Assembly: GCF_029784155.1 (NCBI RefSeq)
Contig: NC_073693.1
Location: forward strand, 109,616,683-109,680,682
Reading direction: 5' to 3'
Length of the DNA stretch: 64,000 nucleotides
From: Uranotaenia lowii
Taxonomy: Eukaryota > Arthropoda > Insecta > Diptera > Culicidae
In this document: piece by piece, positions 32,611-45,174 of the stretch
Layout: every line of letters starts with the position of its first letter
How positions within the stretch are numbered: the stretch's first letter is position 1
Translations under genes and position numbers: made by a program
The notes under the pieces: model-generated
What the model saw: only the letters and a program-made list of their open reading frames with translations
Databases searched by the model: none
Told to the model about the DNA's origin: nothing

Positions 32611-34134
32611 GAATAAAATGCCGTATTGTTTTTTTATAAAACCAACTGCAAAATTTTCTAAAAATAGGAAAGCACTTATGTTGTACTTTTACCCCACCGT
32701 ACTTTAAATATCAAAACTTTATCCCTCTCGAAAAATTCTTTTCTAAGGCAATATTTTTCTAACTCAAAAACAGATATGTACATGAGTCGAATTTTTTTTT
32801 TACTTCTTATTGATTATTTTCCAACAAACCTTTGATTAATAAATTCTTATATTTCAATTCATGCATGTGAATTGTACAATCCGTTATTTCTATAAAAAAT
32901 TTTCGTGAAATGCATTTTCAGGAATGCTAGCGATTTTTCGTTTTGGAATTCCAAAGTTTTTTCTGGTTTTTTTTTCCGGTTGAAAATTATAATTTTCTCA
33001 GTTTTTACTAAACGGATTTTTGAATAAAAAATCATGGTAGGTCACAACCCAAAATTTTTGTTATCCGGTATGAAATCATGACAAATAATTACTTCAACGT
33101 TATCTTTTCGCATTAAATTGACAGAATTTGATAAAACTTTGGAACGAATCCAAGGAAATTGACATCTATTCTATGTTTTGCTCCATAATTTTAACAATTT
33201 CGTAAAAAAAGTTCGGTTATCTTGACCTTGAAATTCTAATGGTTTTGAAGTTTTTTAAGACACTAAAAAAATTTCAATTTTTCTATAATTTGTACAAAGT
33301 TGTAGAAAAATTGATTTAGTATGTTTAGAAACATATAGAAAATATATAGAATTATAACAAACCAGCTTGTCAACTTGAACAGCAATTTGTCTTACAAAAC
33401 TTAAAATTATCAGGTTGCAGAAAAATATTTAGTTATTTTATAAGTGTAGTTTTATTTTTTGTAGAAATCCAAAGACATGTTAAAGAAAAAAAGTTTTTCA
33501 ATGAATAACTTTAGTCAAGCCATAGTGATTTGAACATAAGATGAGTGAAAATAAAAAAAAATCAAGGATAAGACAAGGCTGAACTTTATTCGTTTGAATG
33601 TAAGATTTCATTTTATTTTATCAGGGAAAAGACTTTAGAGAGCTTGTTTTTACGTAAGACATAGGTATTTTTCAGTTCAGGAAACTTGTAACAAAAGTTT
33701 AACGTAGGAAGAATCAAAAACAAAAGACTGGCGGTGTATTTCTCAGGCCGATTTTAACGGAAAACACAATAACAGTGGTAACAACAATAACAAAAACAAC
33801 AACATTGAAAAACTATACATTTTTTTGAGCATAAAAGAGATTCCTTTCGACAGAAAAATGTAAATCTGCTCAAAAACGCTGCCAAAATATTTGCTTTTTG
33901 CATAAAATAATTTATTGAAACATCTATATTTACCATTCCAGATTTCCCGGCTTTCCTAGTTTTTCAATGAAATTTTCGAGACAAATCCGGTACGTTTTGC
34001 CCTATTTTAATCACATTATTTTAAAAATCCACCAAAAATATCAAATCCAAAATCTTAAACAAGAATTGAACACTGCTGATGTGCTTCGACAAAAAATTTT
34101 GATTTCATATTTTTTTAAAATTTTTCTAGAATTT
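32611..34134. other. AT-rich spacer between Jockey LINE and Helitron copy 2
   Basis: No confident coding sequence. The beginning may still contain decayed 5' Jockey sequence. The rest is very AT-rich without recognisable boundaries or RNA genes. Confidence 0.45.
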
Positions 34135-35619
34135 ACTGGAGGTACTGGAGGCAGGGGAAGGTTCCTACTGTGGTTTGAGACCCCTCCTTCTTTCATGAAG
34201 GGAGGGAGGCGACTCCCAAAAAAAAGACAATTTTTTGCATATCTCGGGAACCCATCAAGCAAATGGTATCAAATTTGGAATGGGGTGGTATTTGGGAACG
34301 CGGAATATTTTTATGAATATTAGGTTCCCCCCCCTCCTCTCAGTGGGGTGATAGGAAGCTACCTTACAATTTTTCATATAACTCGAAATCTATTCAAAAT
34401 ATTGGAACCAAATTAGGCACGGGAAGGTATTTAAATACGAAAAACATTTCACTGATTATTTGAGACCCCTCCCTCTTTCAAGAAGAAAGGGGAGGGGGCC
34501 TCTTTCATATTTTTTTACATAACTGAATAACTAATAAAGCAAATGGAACCAAATTTGGCATGGGAGGATATTTGGATACGAAAAATATTTCTATGATTAT
34601 TTGAGACCCTTTCCCTTTCCAGTAGAGAGATATAAAAGGGGGGAGGAGGCCTCTTTTATAATTTTTTACATAACTCAAAAACTAATAAAGCAAATGGAAC
34701 CAAATTTGGACTGGGAGGGTATTTGGAAATGTGACATGTTCTAATGATTGTTTGAGACCCCTTCCTTCTTCCAGCGAGGAGAACAGAAAGAGGGAGGGGA
34801 GTTCCATACAATTTTGACTGCATAACTCAAGAACTACAACAGCAAATGGAACCAAATTTAGAATGGAACGATATTTGGGTACGAGAAATGCTTCTATGAA
34901 TATTTGGTATCCCTCACTCCTTCAAAGAGGTGTATGAAAAGAGGGAGGAGAGGTCTCCCTTAAAATTTTCAGTATAACTGGAGAGTTGATCGAGCGAATT
35001 GAACCATATTTTGCATGTGAGAGAATTTTGATACGAGAAATGTTTCTATTGTAAATTGAAGCCCATTCGTTTCGCATCTCTCAGTGGAGACGGTCGAGTT
35101 TTTTTCTTTTTCGCGTGTGGCAAAAGTTCAGTTTGGTTGCCCCTATACCGTTTGTGTAGTGCCGCTATCCGATTGATCCGGACATACGTGCCGTCATATC
35201 GGATAGTTATCCTTTAAACGGCAGTGAAATTATCACCATTGAGTGGAGCTGGATAGGCATATCGCTAGCGAAAATATCTTTTGGCTTAAGACAATAGCCT
35301 TTGGTTTTGTACCCAGTCGCCAGCAAACAAAGCACCACGTTGTTGGTTTGATAGAGTGGTTCAAGTTGATAGAGTGGTTCAATAATTTTTTTCCCAAAAA
35401 GTTTTTTGGGTTTTTTTTGCTTTGATTTTCTTCTTTATTTCTTCATTGAGTTGTTGTTATTTTACATTGCATTTTTTTTTATTAATTTATATTATATATA
35501 TATATATTTTTAATTTTGTTATTATTATTATTTTTTTTATTATTTTTTTTTTATAATAATTATTTTTCAATTGCGGTTGAATCTCCTCCTGAGCCCATTA
35601 GTCGGAATATCACCGGCTT

Positions 35620-36432
35620 ATGGATGACGACGGCGAGACAGGCAAAGATCCCCCTTCACGGGAGGATATTTCTGAGGAATCTGGTTCCGAAGAAAACCAT
35701 CCGATGTACCTCACGGATACGGAAGATGATCCTACTCCCCCCCCCCCCCCCCCAAAGACCATTTTCTCACAAATGCCCTTTGTGTTTGGCAATTCCACAC
35801 CATCATCAACCCCTCAAGCCAACCCCCCCGTTGAAAAAAATAATGAGTTGCCTCAAGCTGCCCCTCGCCGTCGGGTTTACCAGCCTGAATCGACGGGACC
35901 TTGGGTAGTCTACATCCGGTCCAAAACTAATGGGAAATCACCCAATGTGATTTCAATCGCTCGGGACCTTGATCGATCTTACCCTTCCGTAATCAGCTAC
36001 CAGCCGATGAGACCGCACAAGATGCGCATTGTTGTTGGTAGCCTGAAGGAAGCAAATGCCATTGCTTGTGACCCGAAGTTTACGATCGAATACCGTGTTT
36101 ACGTTCCCGCTCGTGACGTGGAAATCGACGGAGTGGTAACCGAAGAGGGTTTGACCGTCGATGATCTTGTGAAGTCCGGGGTTGGCCGATTCAAAGACCC
36201 CGGTCTTCCCACGGTCAAGGTGCTGGACGCTCGGCAGCTAAAATCAGCTCATGACGAGGGGGAAAAACGAACATTTTCCCCGTCGAACTCCTATCGAGTT
36301 ACCTTTTCCGGCACTGCACTTCCTGATTTCGTTGCGATCGGCAAGGTTCGTCTATCTGTGAGACTTTATGTGCCTTCGGTCATGTACTGCCAGAATTGCC
36401 GCCTACTGTTGCAATCAAGCACGCTGCTCTAA
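35620..36432 (+). pseudogene. LINE ORF1, N-terminal part
   Basis: Gag-like protein of the interrupted LINE. It has an acidic N-terminus, a proline run coded by a 16-base C tract (35739-35754), and then a conserved domain (GPWVVYIRSKTNGKSPNVIS, ARDLDRSYPSVISYQPMRPH, YVPARDVEIDGVV) resembling the RNA-binding part of mosquito LINE ORF1 proteins. It ends inside the first zinc knuckle (VMYCQNC), where bases appear to be lost and the frame shifts into 36368-37183. Role: binding of element RNA. Confidence 0.85.
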
Positions 36433-37183
36433 GTGCGGGGAGAAGCATGCGGAAGCTTCGTGTGAAGTACAAGCAGTAAGCAAGTGTTTGTATTGCACAG
36501 GCGAGGAATCTCATGCTCTCTCGGCGTGTCCGAAGTACATATTGCGCCGGGAAAAAATCAAGACTTCTTTGAAAACTCGCTCTAAAAAATCATATAGAGA
36601 CATGCTGATGAAGTCTTTGCCAATCGTCTCAGAGAACCAGTTTGGCCTTCTAAGTGACTATGAATCCGAAGGGGAGGATCCATGCGAAGGAACTTCAGCT
36701 GGGCCATTTGTTAAAAAAAATGTTTCACAGGCTCCAAAAAGGAAACGCACAACTAACACACAATCCAGATTAGCTGCCAGCAAAGTTAATAAAACCAAAA
36801 ATCCTCAAAGTGGAAATAGTAATTCTACCCCTCCTATTCAGAGACCTCCGGGTTTTAATCCATCCCCGAAGGACTTCCCTCCACTTTCTGAAAAGTCAAA
36901 ACCCCAGACTTCCCTTCAGAATTCAGGACCATCAGTAACTAACAAGAATGTAACAATTCCCAGAGAAACTGCATCTGATCCATCGTCGAACAGTTTGCCC
37001 AGCTTTTCGGCTGATGGTAAGATGAAATTTTCGGAAATTGTTTCGTTCATCCTGGACTTTTTCAGCGTACCAGCAGGATGGAGGACTATGATTAATATGT
37101 TTGTACCTCTTTTGAGAGAAGTCTTGAAAAAGAAAGCTCTCACTATGACCCTCATCGCAGAAGCAATCTCTTTTGATGAATAA
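36368..37183 (+). pseudogene. LINE ORF1, C-terminal part
   Basis: Continues ORF1 in another frame. The useful start is about 36405, with cysteine motifs CSKCGEKHAEASC and CLYCTGEESHALSAC, then a Lys/Ser/Pro-rich tail and a hydrophobic C-terminal segment (IVSFILDFFSV). The break lies in the first knuckle, where several codons seem deleted. The stop TAA at 37181-37183 overlaps the ORF2 start by 8 bases (ATGAATAA), an arrangement suiting translational coupling or reinitiation. Confidence 0.85.
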
Positions 37184-37700
37184 CTCGTCCATTGAGGTAA
37201 GAGAAATTGTTTTTGTATTGCAATGGAACTGCAGAAGTATTTTACCAAAATTAGACTCCTTTAAAGTATTGGTACACAATTTGAATTGTGATGCGTTCGC
37301 TTTATGCGAAACTTGGCTCTCTCCAAACATTGATTTCAACTTCCATAGCCACAATATTATTCGCCTGGATCGCGATGGTCAAAGAGGGGGTGGCGTTCTT
37401 TTGGGGATCAAGAAATGCCATTCTTTCTATCGTATTTCACATCAACCATCACCGGGTATTGAAGTCGTTTCTTGCCAAGCTAGAATTAAAGGCCAAGACC
37501 TTTGCGTAGCCTCGGTATATATTCCGCCAAATTCAAGCGTGAGCGGGAACCAATTGGCGAATATTATTTCACTTCTTCCAGAACCCCGACTAGTTCTGGG
37601 AGACTTCAACTCCCATGGCGTGGGCTGGGGTAGCTCACGTGATGATGATCGTGCTAACATGATATACACTGCCGGCCAAAAGTTTGGGATCACCCACTAA
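37176..37700 (+). pseudogene. LINE ORF2 start: APE endonuclease, first part
   Basis: ORF2 starts at ATG 37176. Endonuclease motifs follow: VLQWNCRSILPKL, LCETWLS, SVYIPPNSS and LVLGDFNSHGVGWG. Genuine element coding ends at 37664 (ANMI), where a TA-flanked palindromic element enters. The remaining residues to the stop are read from that insertion. The protein resumes at 38824 with ELCDDFNMT, so removing the insertion and one TA restores the frame. Confidence 0.9.
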
Positions 37701-38822
37701 AAAACATGCAAATTTTGATCGTTCATATCTCAGCCGTCTTAGGACATATTGCAAATCTTCTGATTTCATTTGAAAGATAATGAGCAATAGCTATTTCGGA
37801 GGTATTTTGCTCAAATATAATGTTTAAGTTTTGAACTTAAAACTTAACCTAAAGTTATAACATTTTCAAAAAATCGCACTCAATATTCAAAGCCGATCAT
37901 CTCGGGATACAGTGGACCAAATCTCAAAATTTTAGTGGCATTAGAATCCTCATTCTATACTTCTCAAAACACAATCAAAAAATTTTGTGAAAAAATTCAA
38001 GAATGTATCTTTAATTAATAAAATAGACACTTGAGTTATCGTCCAAAAGTTTGGGATCACCCCTTTGTATGGTGAGTTTGGGATCATTCTTGTAAAAACC
38101 TGTAAATTTATTTTATTCATATCTTTCTCATCTAACATCGTATTGCAGATCTGAAGGGTTTATTTGGAAGCTAAAGAATTGTTATATTTTGAAGTGATAA
38201 CCTTAAAAAAATCACCTGAAATTAATTGTTTTTTCGAAAGTTCCCAGTCTGATTTTTATAGTTCTCACCTTAAAATATAATTTTTGAAAGAATTTATTAA
38301 AAAACAACAATTCCTAAGCCTCCAAATAAACCCTTCCGATCTACAATACGATGTTAGATGAGAAAGATATGACTAAAATAAATTTGGATATTTTTACAAG
38401 AATGATCCCAAACTCACCATACAAAGGGGTGATCCCAAACTTTTGGACGATAACTCAAGTGTCTATTTTATTAATTAAAGGTACATTCTTGAATTTTTTC
38501 ACAAAATTTTTTGATTGTGTTTTGAGAAGTATAGAATGAGGATTCTAATGCCACTAAAATTTTGAGATTTGGTCCACTGTATCCCGAGATGATCGGCTTT
38601 GAATATTGAGTGCGATTTTTTGAAAATGTTATAACTTTAGGTTAAGCTTTAAGTTCAAAACTAAAACATTATATTTGAGCAAAATACCTCCGAAATAGCT
38701 ATTGCTCATTATCTTTTAAATGAGATCAGAAGATTTGCAATATGTCCTAAGACGGCTGAGATATGAACGATCAAAATTTGCATGTTTTTTAGTGGGTGAT
38801 CCCAAACTTTTGGCCGGCAGTG
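37667..38822. mobile_element. Palindromic Tc1/mariner-type MITE (517 bp arms)
   Basis: It begins CACTGCCGGCCAAAAGTTTG and ends with its inverse, with TA on both sides (37665-37666, 38823-38824). The left arm 37667-38183 and right arm 38306-38822 are each 517 bp, nearly perfect inverses around a spacer of 122 bp. The terminal sequence is typical of Tc1/mariner-group elements. No transposase. The two 62-codon open frames, one per arm, are mirror images and not genes. Transcription through it would give a very long double-stranded RNA. It sits in the LINE endonuclease. Confidence 0.95.
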
Positions 38823-38823
38823 T

Positions 38824-39881
38824 ATGAGCTGTGCGACGACTTCAACATGACTGTCTTAAACAATGGGGAAGTGACTCGAATTAATGGATCCCAATCACAG
38901 CATAGTATTTTAGACCTTTCATTAGCTTCTTCCTCTCTGAGTTTGGATTGTACGTGGAAGGTAATCCAAGACCCTCAGGGAAGCGATCATCTGCCTATCA
39001 ATATTTCTATCACCAGTGGTCGTAGTCCACCCGAAGAGATCAATATTCCTTATGACCTCACTAAGAATATAGATTGGAAAAAGTATGCATCGGGTGTCAT
39101 TGAAGCCATCGACTCAACAGACGAACTGCCTCCGGAGGCAGAGTACAGTTTTATTTCCGGGACAATTGTGGACTGTGCAATCGGGGCACAGGTCAGACGG
39201 AATGAAAACTCGACGATGCAGAAACGGCCTCCCACTCCGTGGTGGGATGGAGATTGCACGCGCGCGCGAGCTGAAAAGTGCAAGGCGTTTGTTGAGTTTT
39301 GCAGAACCGGATTTCCAGAGAAGTTCCAACGTTACTTGTCCTTGGAACGCAAGTTCAAGAACTTGATCAGGGGCAAGAAACGTGGGTACTGGCGGCGATT
39401 CGTGGATGGGCTATCTAGAGAAACGTCTCTGCACACGCTTTGGAAAACAGCACGAAACATGCGAAATCACACACCTTCGAACGAAAGTGAGGAAAGCTCT
39501 AGTCGATGGCTGACACAGTTCGCGAAAAAGGTCTGTCCGGACGCAGTACCAGTTCAGAAAATCTTTCGGGACACAGAGAATAGTTCCGAAACGGAGGATC
39601 AATTCTCGATGGTCGAACTTTCACTTGCGCTCTGGTCTTGTAACAATTCTGCTCCCGGACTGGACAGAATCAAATTCAACTTGTTGAAGAATCTGCCAGA
39701 TACCGCTAAGAAACTCTTGTTGAATTTATTTAATAAATGTTTAGAGATGAACATTGTCCCGCATGACTGGAGACAAGTGAAAGTCATCGCCATCCAAAAA
39801 CCGGGAAACCAGTTTCTGATTACAACTCGTATAGGCCGATTGCAATGCTCTCGTGTCTCCGGAAATTGCTCGAAAAAATGA
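38824..39881 (+). pseudogene. LINE ORF2: endonuclease end and RT start
   Basis: Resumes after the MITE. It contains the end of the endonuclease (SILDLSLASSSLSL, GSDHLPINISI), a linker, and the RT N-terminus (NSAPGLDRIKFNLLKNLP, DWRQVKVIAIQKPG). After KPG one A seems missing in an AAA run near 39808, and the expected YRPIAMLSCLRKLLEKMI is in another frame up to 39933, where the 3.85 kb insertion enters. The last residues of this frame are therefore out of register. Confidence 0.88.
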
Positions 39882-41144
39882 TTCTCTTTCGGCTGGATAA
39901 ATGGGTTGAATCAAACAATCTGTTGTCAAGTACACACTATTAATTTTTTGGTGTAAATTTATGTCAAATTGGATGCACAAAATTGAAGCATCACTTTTGA
40001 CATAAATTTACACGAGAGAAGACAGAAACGCTTCAAGCCATAAATTCTCGAAGACATAAAACTGCAAATAAAAGGACGTAATTTTATGTCACATTAAACG
40101 CACATAAATAAAACATCGCATCTCACATAAAATTACGTTGCCTTTGACATATTATTACCCGAGTACATAAATTCAGGGATTTTTTTCAGGAAAATAATAA
40201 CAACATTTTTTCAGTCAAATAAATTTGTACTGTGACTATGTTTATTTGATATTTACATAATCTTTAACTGATCTTCACCTAGCAAAAACTTGACAATGTG
40301 ATTTTTGCGACTACTTCATAATATTCAACATTTCATTCATTCAACTATCGAATGCTATCATATGGTCTTTGTTTTTTTTTTAACTAACCTAGCCTCTGTG
40401 TGCTATGGTTGCAAGATTTGTAAATGCAGCAAGTTTCAAATACGCTTTCAAAAGCTGCACCATCGTTCAATGCATAGTTGTAGTGAGCGAACTGCTTATG
40501 AACAAACTGCAAGGGGACAAAAAACTAAAAGTCAGTATTCTGTCAATATCATGGAATACAAATCAGTTTTGACAAAGTACTTTATGGCTTTCAACTATGG
40601 AAACTAGCTATAAAAAAGTGTTGATTTGTTTTAACTTCTCCAGTTTAATCAATTGTACAAATTAATCGAAATAGAGGTAATTTAGCTTTTTAGGTTTACT
40701 CGAAATAATTCCGAATAACAAGTGCAGCAGTTTCTCAAGAGTAGAATATTAATTTGAATTTTATACATTAAGTTGTTTAAATGTGCGATGTATAGGGCAA
40801 ATATTCATATTCCCAGAATAACTCAGTACGAAAATCGCCTTTATATATGCAATTTATCGTTACATGGTTCAAATAACAAAAGTTTAAAAAAACATCTTTA
40901 CATACATAAAGGCGATTTTCGTAATACATAGCAAGTATGTGGTATAACTGTCCTACATCGCACGATAAAGCGCCTTTATTTATACAACTCAAACGATTTA
41001 TCGACTTATAACTGTAGTTTATCGATATTTTTGCTATTACAGTACTTGCTCGCAAATCGAACTAGTTTGGACCGAAGGGTGCGTTCGATAGCCGAAAACA
41101 ATCTATCACTGAATACGAAGAATATGTGCAACAGAGGTACTTAC

Positions 41145-41382
41145 GTATAAATGCGGATTGCTAGTAATCTCAGAGGCGAATAAGCGGATTGTAACAAGAT
41201 CGATTATTTGTTGTACACATCCGAAGGTTTTGTCCGGTGAATAAATTTGATAGACGTGTTCCAGTTGATGAACGCCTTGCAAAAAGTGAACTCGTAGTGA
41301 GTCGAATGGCGGGAATTCGTTAAGAATCTTTGCAGGCCTTCGTCGATAAGCCAATTTGTAACCGGCAGTTTCACTGTCGCTA
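41145..41382 (-). CDS. Exon-like open segment, unknown function
   Basis: On the minus strand a 238-base open segment lies between a strong acceptor (pyrimidine run ending TTTTTTTTATGCAG) and a consensus donor GTAAGT (41139-41144). It reads ..SDSETAGYKLAYRRRP, EFPPFDSLRVHFLQGVHQLE, YQIYSPDKTFGCVQQIIDLV and FASEITSNPHLY. Composition is more balanced than its surroundings. The open frame continues upstream to an ATG at 41453, so splicing is not proven. I do not recognise the family. It lies inside the 3.85 kb insertion, so it may be a transposase exon or a captured host exon. Confidence 0.35.
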
Positions 41383-43022
41383 CTGCATAAAAAAAACTTG
41401 TTATAAGATGCCAAGCACACATCCTCGGTACCGATTAGAGATTTTAAAAACATTCTTCAAGAGGTAGGTATGTTTAATTGCAATGATCTCTGGAAACAAC
41501 TATAAATTAAAAGTTTTTTTTTTAACAAATTTTATTGGTTATTACCTTAGATAATTTGATGAATATGTTGGACGATGAACTAATTTTTTTTGAATATTTC
41601 AGTATTGAAACTCGTCAATTTTTAATTGATTGTTATACTTGAACCGCAAATATTCTATTTATAAAAACAAACTGATTGTTATTATGCAACATGCAATGCT
41701 GTGCACGTTCAAGGTTAAAACTAGCATCGTTCAATCGTAGGCAGAAACTGGGTTCTATCGATTTCTACCCACAAGTAGAAGTTCAATGCGCCAATATTTT
41801 GGTCGAAACAAGTCAGCCTCAATAACAAAGGAATGCGAAACAGACGATGATAAGCGCATTTGTATTAGTGAGTAATAGACAAGAAACAGCTGATCAACTG
41901 TATACCTGTTTCTACTACAATGTAGTAACTACATAGATTCGAACAAGTTTCATTGAACACACCTACTGTTAGTTTGTTTGGCCTGTACACGCAGAATGTT
42001 TAGTAGGTTAAAAAAATAGATTTTAAACACAATTCAAAACATGGCATAACATTTAAAAAAGATTTAAATGTCAAATATTTACTAATGAAAATGAAAATAA
42101 TCATTGGAAAACACAATAAGAAAAGTACTACAATATTTTAACTGCAAAGCTTATTGAATATTAATTCAAACATGAAAACGATTGTTTAGAAACGTATAAA
42201 TATTTAAGAAAGATATCTACAGCCTTGAAACCGTTAAATTTTACGATTCAGTGTGAGGAAACTTTGCGGCACATTCTGCGAAACAGAATAATTTGATTGT
42301 CTTTCTTAGAAAGGGAGGTTTGAATTACTTATAGAATGTACAATTTTATATATATTTATAAATAATATTGATACATTTGTATATGTATATTCAAGTATAA
42401 AAATTACCATATTTTTAGTCAAAAATGCTCAAAAATACTTTAGAGATTAAAATACATCAACGGACTTATGATGTTTTGTCGCTGATTTTTTAAATTTTTG
42501 ACAAAAACTTGAACAATAAAATTTAATTATAATATTTGTAAAAAACTTTTTGAAATTTGGTATTGTTTCCACATATAAAGAAATTCCATCAAAATATTTA
42601 ATCTTAACCTTATCAAAATAAGTTAATAATTTCAAAACTCGTTTTTTTTTCTTTGAAATGATATCATTTTCTTAAGACTCGTTAGTTGCTGTATCCATTT
42701 AAGAAAAAAAGGCCTGAAAGCGATACAAAAGTAAATGTTATAAAATGTTTTGAATTAGAAAAAATGATCAATTCCGTCTTAAGAAATCGTCCTATTTGTA
42801 CGTAGAAAGACCGAATACAGAATACATAAAAATACCAGATTCACGAGCGGGTACTGTATTTGCATGAAAGGTTTAAAATCAACAAATTTTGTATAAAACT
42901 TTTATCTAATAAAAAGTTTCTGAAACAACTTTTGAATTTCCAAAAGTGATATATTCACTACGTACTTTCTCGTTCTTCCGAATAAATTATATAGATTAGG
43001 TACCTACGGTTTTATATAGCCC

Positions 43023-43241
43023 TTAAAGATTAATTTCCTCTCGATAGATCCGGTGTCCATATTGTAGGAACCCAGTTAGATCCATCATGGTGCTGCTGGA
43101 ATGGGTTCCTCGGTTGTTGTTGATGAACGATGTCGCTACTGTCAGCGTCAGTATTCTGTTGTCGGTTCCACCTGCTGGGGTCTTCAAAGCAGGTCCCGTT
43201 TCAGGTATCCCACTGCCTGTCAGCTCCGGATTTATGAATAT
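43023..43241 (-). CDS. Second exon-like open segment, unknown function
   Basis: A 72-codon open stretch on the minus strand begins right after an acceptor-like TTTTAATTAAACAG and reads IFINPELTGSGIPETGPALK to GFLQYGHRIYREEIN before a TAA. A donor-like AAG/GTAATA 56 bases upstream would give a typical short insect intron and join it to a small upstream segment (VVCVSLRQSEK). No domain is recognised. Same strand as 41145-41382, so both might belong to one gene inside the 3.85 kb insertion. Confidence 0.25.
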   Translation of the reverse strand: MFINPELTGSGIPETGPALKTPAGGTDNRILTLTVATSFINNNRGTHSSSTMMDLTGFLQYGHRIYREEINL

Positions 43242-43777
43242 CTGTTTAATTAAAATTATATTATTACTTAAAATAACAAAAGTAATGTGAGTATTACCTT
43301 TTCAGACTGCCGCAGCGAAACACAAACCACATCCGTTCAATTTTCCAAAACAATTGACTGCTTGGTCACTCCTTCGCTAGATGGGTCTCAGGCAGCTTTG
43401 GTGACGAAATTATTTCGTATTATTATGTTGATTATTTTTGTATACACGAATACCAAACGGAATAGAAGAATGTTCTTACTTGTCCCTTTATTTTAACCCG
43501 CTGTAATTTAAGCTACTTGGTACAGGGGTAGTGTCTGTTTGATTTCTACTCATGTTTTTACATGTGCGCAATTGATTTTAAATTTCATGACATAAAAATA
43601 CAACCCTTATGAAATAAATTTAGATCTTCTCAAACTTAACGTTAGTTCAAAAGTATAAATTTTAGTGGTGTGTGTCTTTTAGATGAAAAATGATGTAAAA
43701 TTAGATCTAATCTGGATTAGATTAAGAAAACCATTAGGTGTTTAAGCGTTTCTAGCTCGTTTAATTTTAGAAAATTT

Positions 43778-44233
43778 TTGGTGTGTACACAATTTGGATT
43801 CCGTAGAGGCAAGGGTACGAACGACTGTCTAGCATTACTTTCATCAGACATTCAATTGGCGTTTGCCCAAAAAGAGCAGATGGGGGCAGTATTTCTGGAC
43901 ATCAAAGGGGCATTCGATTCGGTGTCCATAGAAGTGCTTTCTAGTAATCTTAACCCTTGCGGACTTTCACCAATATTGAATAATTTTCTATATAACCTGT
44001 TGTCTGAAAAAATCATGCATTTTAGTCATGGAGAAACCAAAGTTGAACGAATTAGTTACATGGGTCTACCCCAAGGCTCATGTTTAAGCCCCCTGCTATA
44101 CAACTTTTATGTCCGAGAAATCGATGCTTGTATGGCACAAAATTGCACGCTAAGACAGCTTGCGGATGACTGTGTTGTTCATATCACAGGTAAAAAAGGC
44201 ACTCAAATTAAACCTCCGTTGCAAGAAATTTAA
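43778..44233 (+). pseudogene. LINE RT core
   Basis: RT resumes after the insertion: QFGFRRGKGTNDCLALL, VFLDIKGAFDSV, GLPQGSCLSPLLYNFYV and the catalytic LADD in RQLADDCVVHI. The first residues are read from the insertion edge. The frame is lost near 44225-44235 (AAATTTAAATAATTT), and the following NNLSHWARNLGIEFSPSKTE is in the frame of the next segment. Confidence 0.9.
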
Positions 44234-44340
44234 ATAATTTATCACATTGGGCCAGGAACCTAGGCATCGAGTTTTCGCCTAGTAAAACCGAGTTAGTAGT
44301 TTTTTCAAGGAAGCATTCCCCTCCTCAAATAGAGCTCCTT

Positions 44341-45174
44341 ATGATGGGTAGAACTCTAACTCAATCTCTTAGTTTTAAATATTTGGGTGCCTGGTTCGAC
44401 TCTAAATGCCTCTGGGGAAAACATATTAGGTACTTGACACAAAAATGTCAAAAGAGAATCAATTTTCTTCGAACGATTACTGGAACCTGGTGGGGTGCTC
44501 ATCCACAGGACCTCATTAGGTTATACCAAACAACAATACTGTCGGTCATAGAATACGGAAGCTTTTGCTTTGGGTCCGACGCGGATACCCACGTGATTAA
44601 ACTAGAACGAATACAGTATCGTTGTTTGCGTATTGCCATGGGTTGTATGCAGTCGACACATACGATGTGTCTCGAAGTATTGGCGGGAATAATGCCGTTG
44701 AAAAATCGGTTCTTCGATTTATCGCTACGTTTCCTAATTCGAAGTGTTACTATGAATCCTTTGGTGATAGAAAATTTGGAAAGGCTTATGAATATTAATT
44801 CGCAAGTAAAATATGTAAACAATTATCAAACTTTTAGTCAGTTAGAAATAAACCCTTCTTTGTTAAATTCGGACACGAGTCACTTTTACCTGATCAGCAG
44901 TTCCTTAATAAAACTCGATCTGTCCATGACCGCTGACATCCGTGGAATTCCAGATCACGTCCGACCCAACGTCATTCCTTCAATCTTTGCATCAAAAGTA
45001 CGTGAAATTGACCCTACAAAAATGTTCTTTACTGATGGTTCTAGAATCGACGGCGCGACTGGTTTCGCAGTGTATAATGAGCGCGTGGAAGCTTCGTTCA
45101 AGCTTCAAGAGCCATGCTCCGTTTACGTTGCCGAACTAGCCGCAATTTGGAACACATTCGCACATTGCCCGTAG
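44341..45174 (+). pseudogene. LINE RT C-terminal part and RNase H start
   Basis: Includes YLGAWFDSKCLWGKHI, the conserved WWGAHPQDLIRLYQ region of I-group elements, and the RNase H start with MFFTDGSRIDGATGFAVY and SVYVAELAAIW. The frame breaks near 45145, after which RNase H continues in the frame of 45114-45863. Bases from about 44234 already encode this frame upstream of the first ATG. Confidence 0.88.

Larger units (their letters stand above)
39934..43784. mobile_element. 3.85 kb insertion of unassigned type in the LINE RT
   Basis: RT coding is cut at LLSST and resumes with QFGFRRG. GTACACA occurs on both sides (39930-39936, 43785-43791). This is either a 7 bp duplication or a 4 bp GTAC duplication of an element with ACAC..GTGT ends. 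The left end carries a hairpin GTGTAAATTTATGTCAAA and its inverse (39950-40011). Other features are an inverted pair with ATCGCCTTTAT near 40830 and 40910, and exon-like stretches on the minus strand at 41145-41382 and 43023-43241. The superfamily is not recognised. It may be a cut-and-paste element with an intron-containing transposase, or a carrier of host exons. Confidence 0.7.

Noticed and set aside
37950..38539. Two similar 62-codon frames on opposite strands
   Set aside because: They are the same arm sequence of the palindromic MITE read in mirror image. No homology to transposase.
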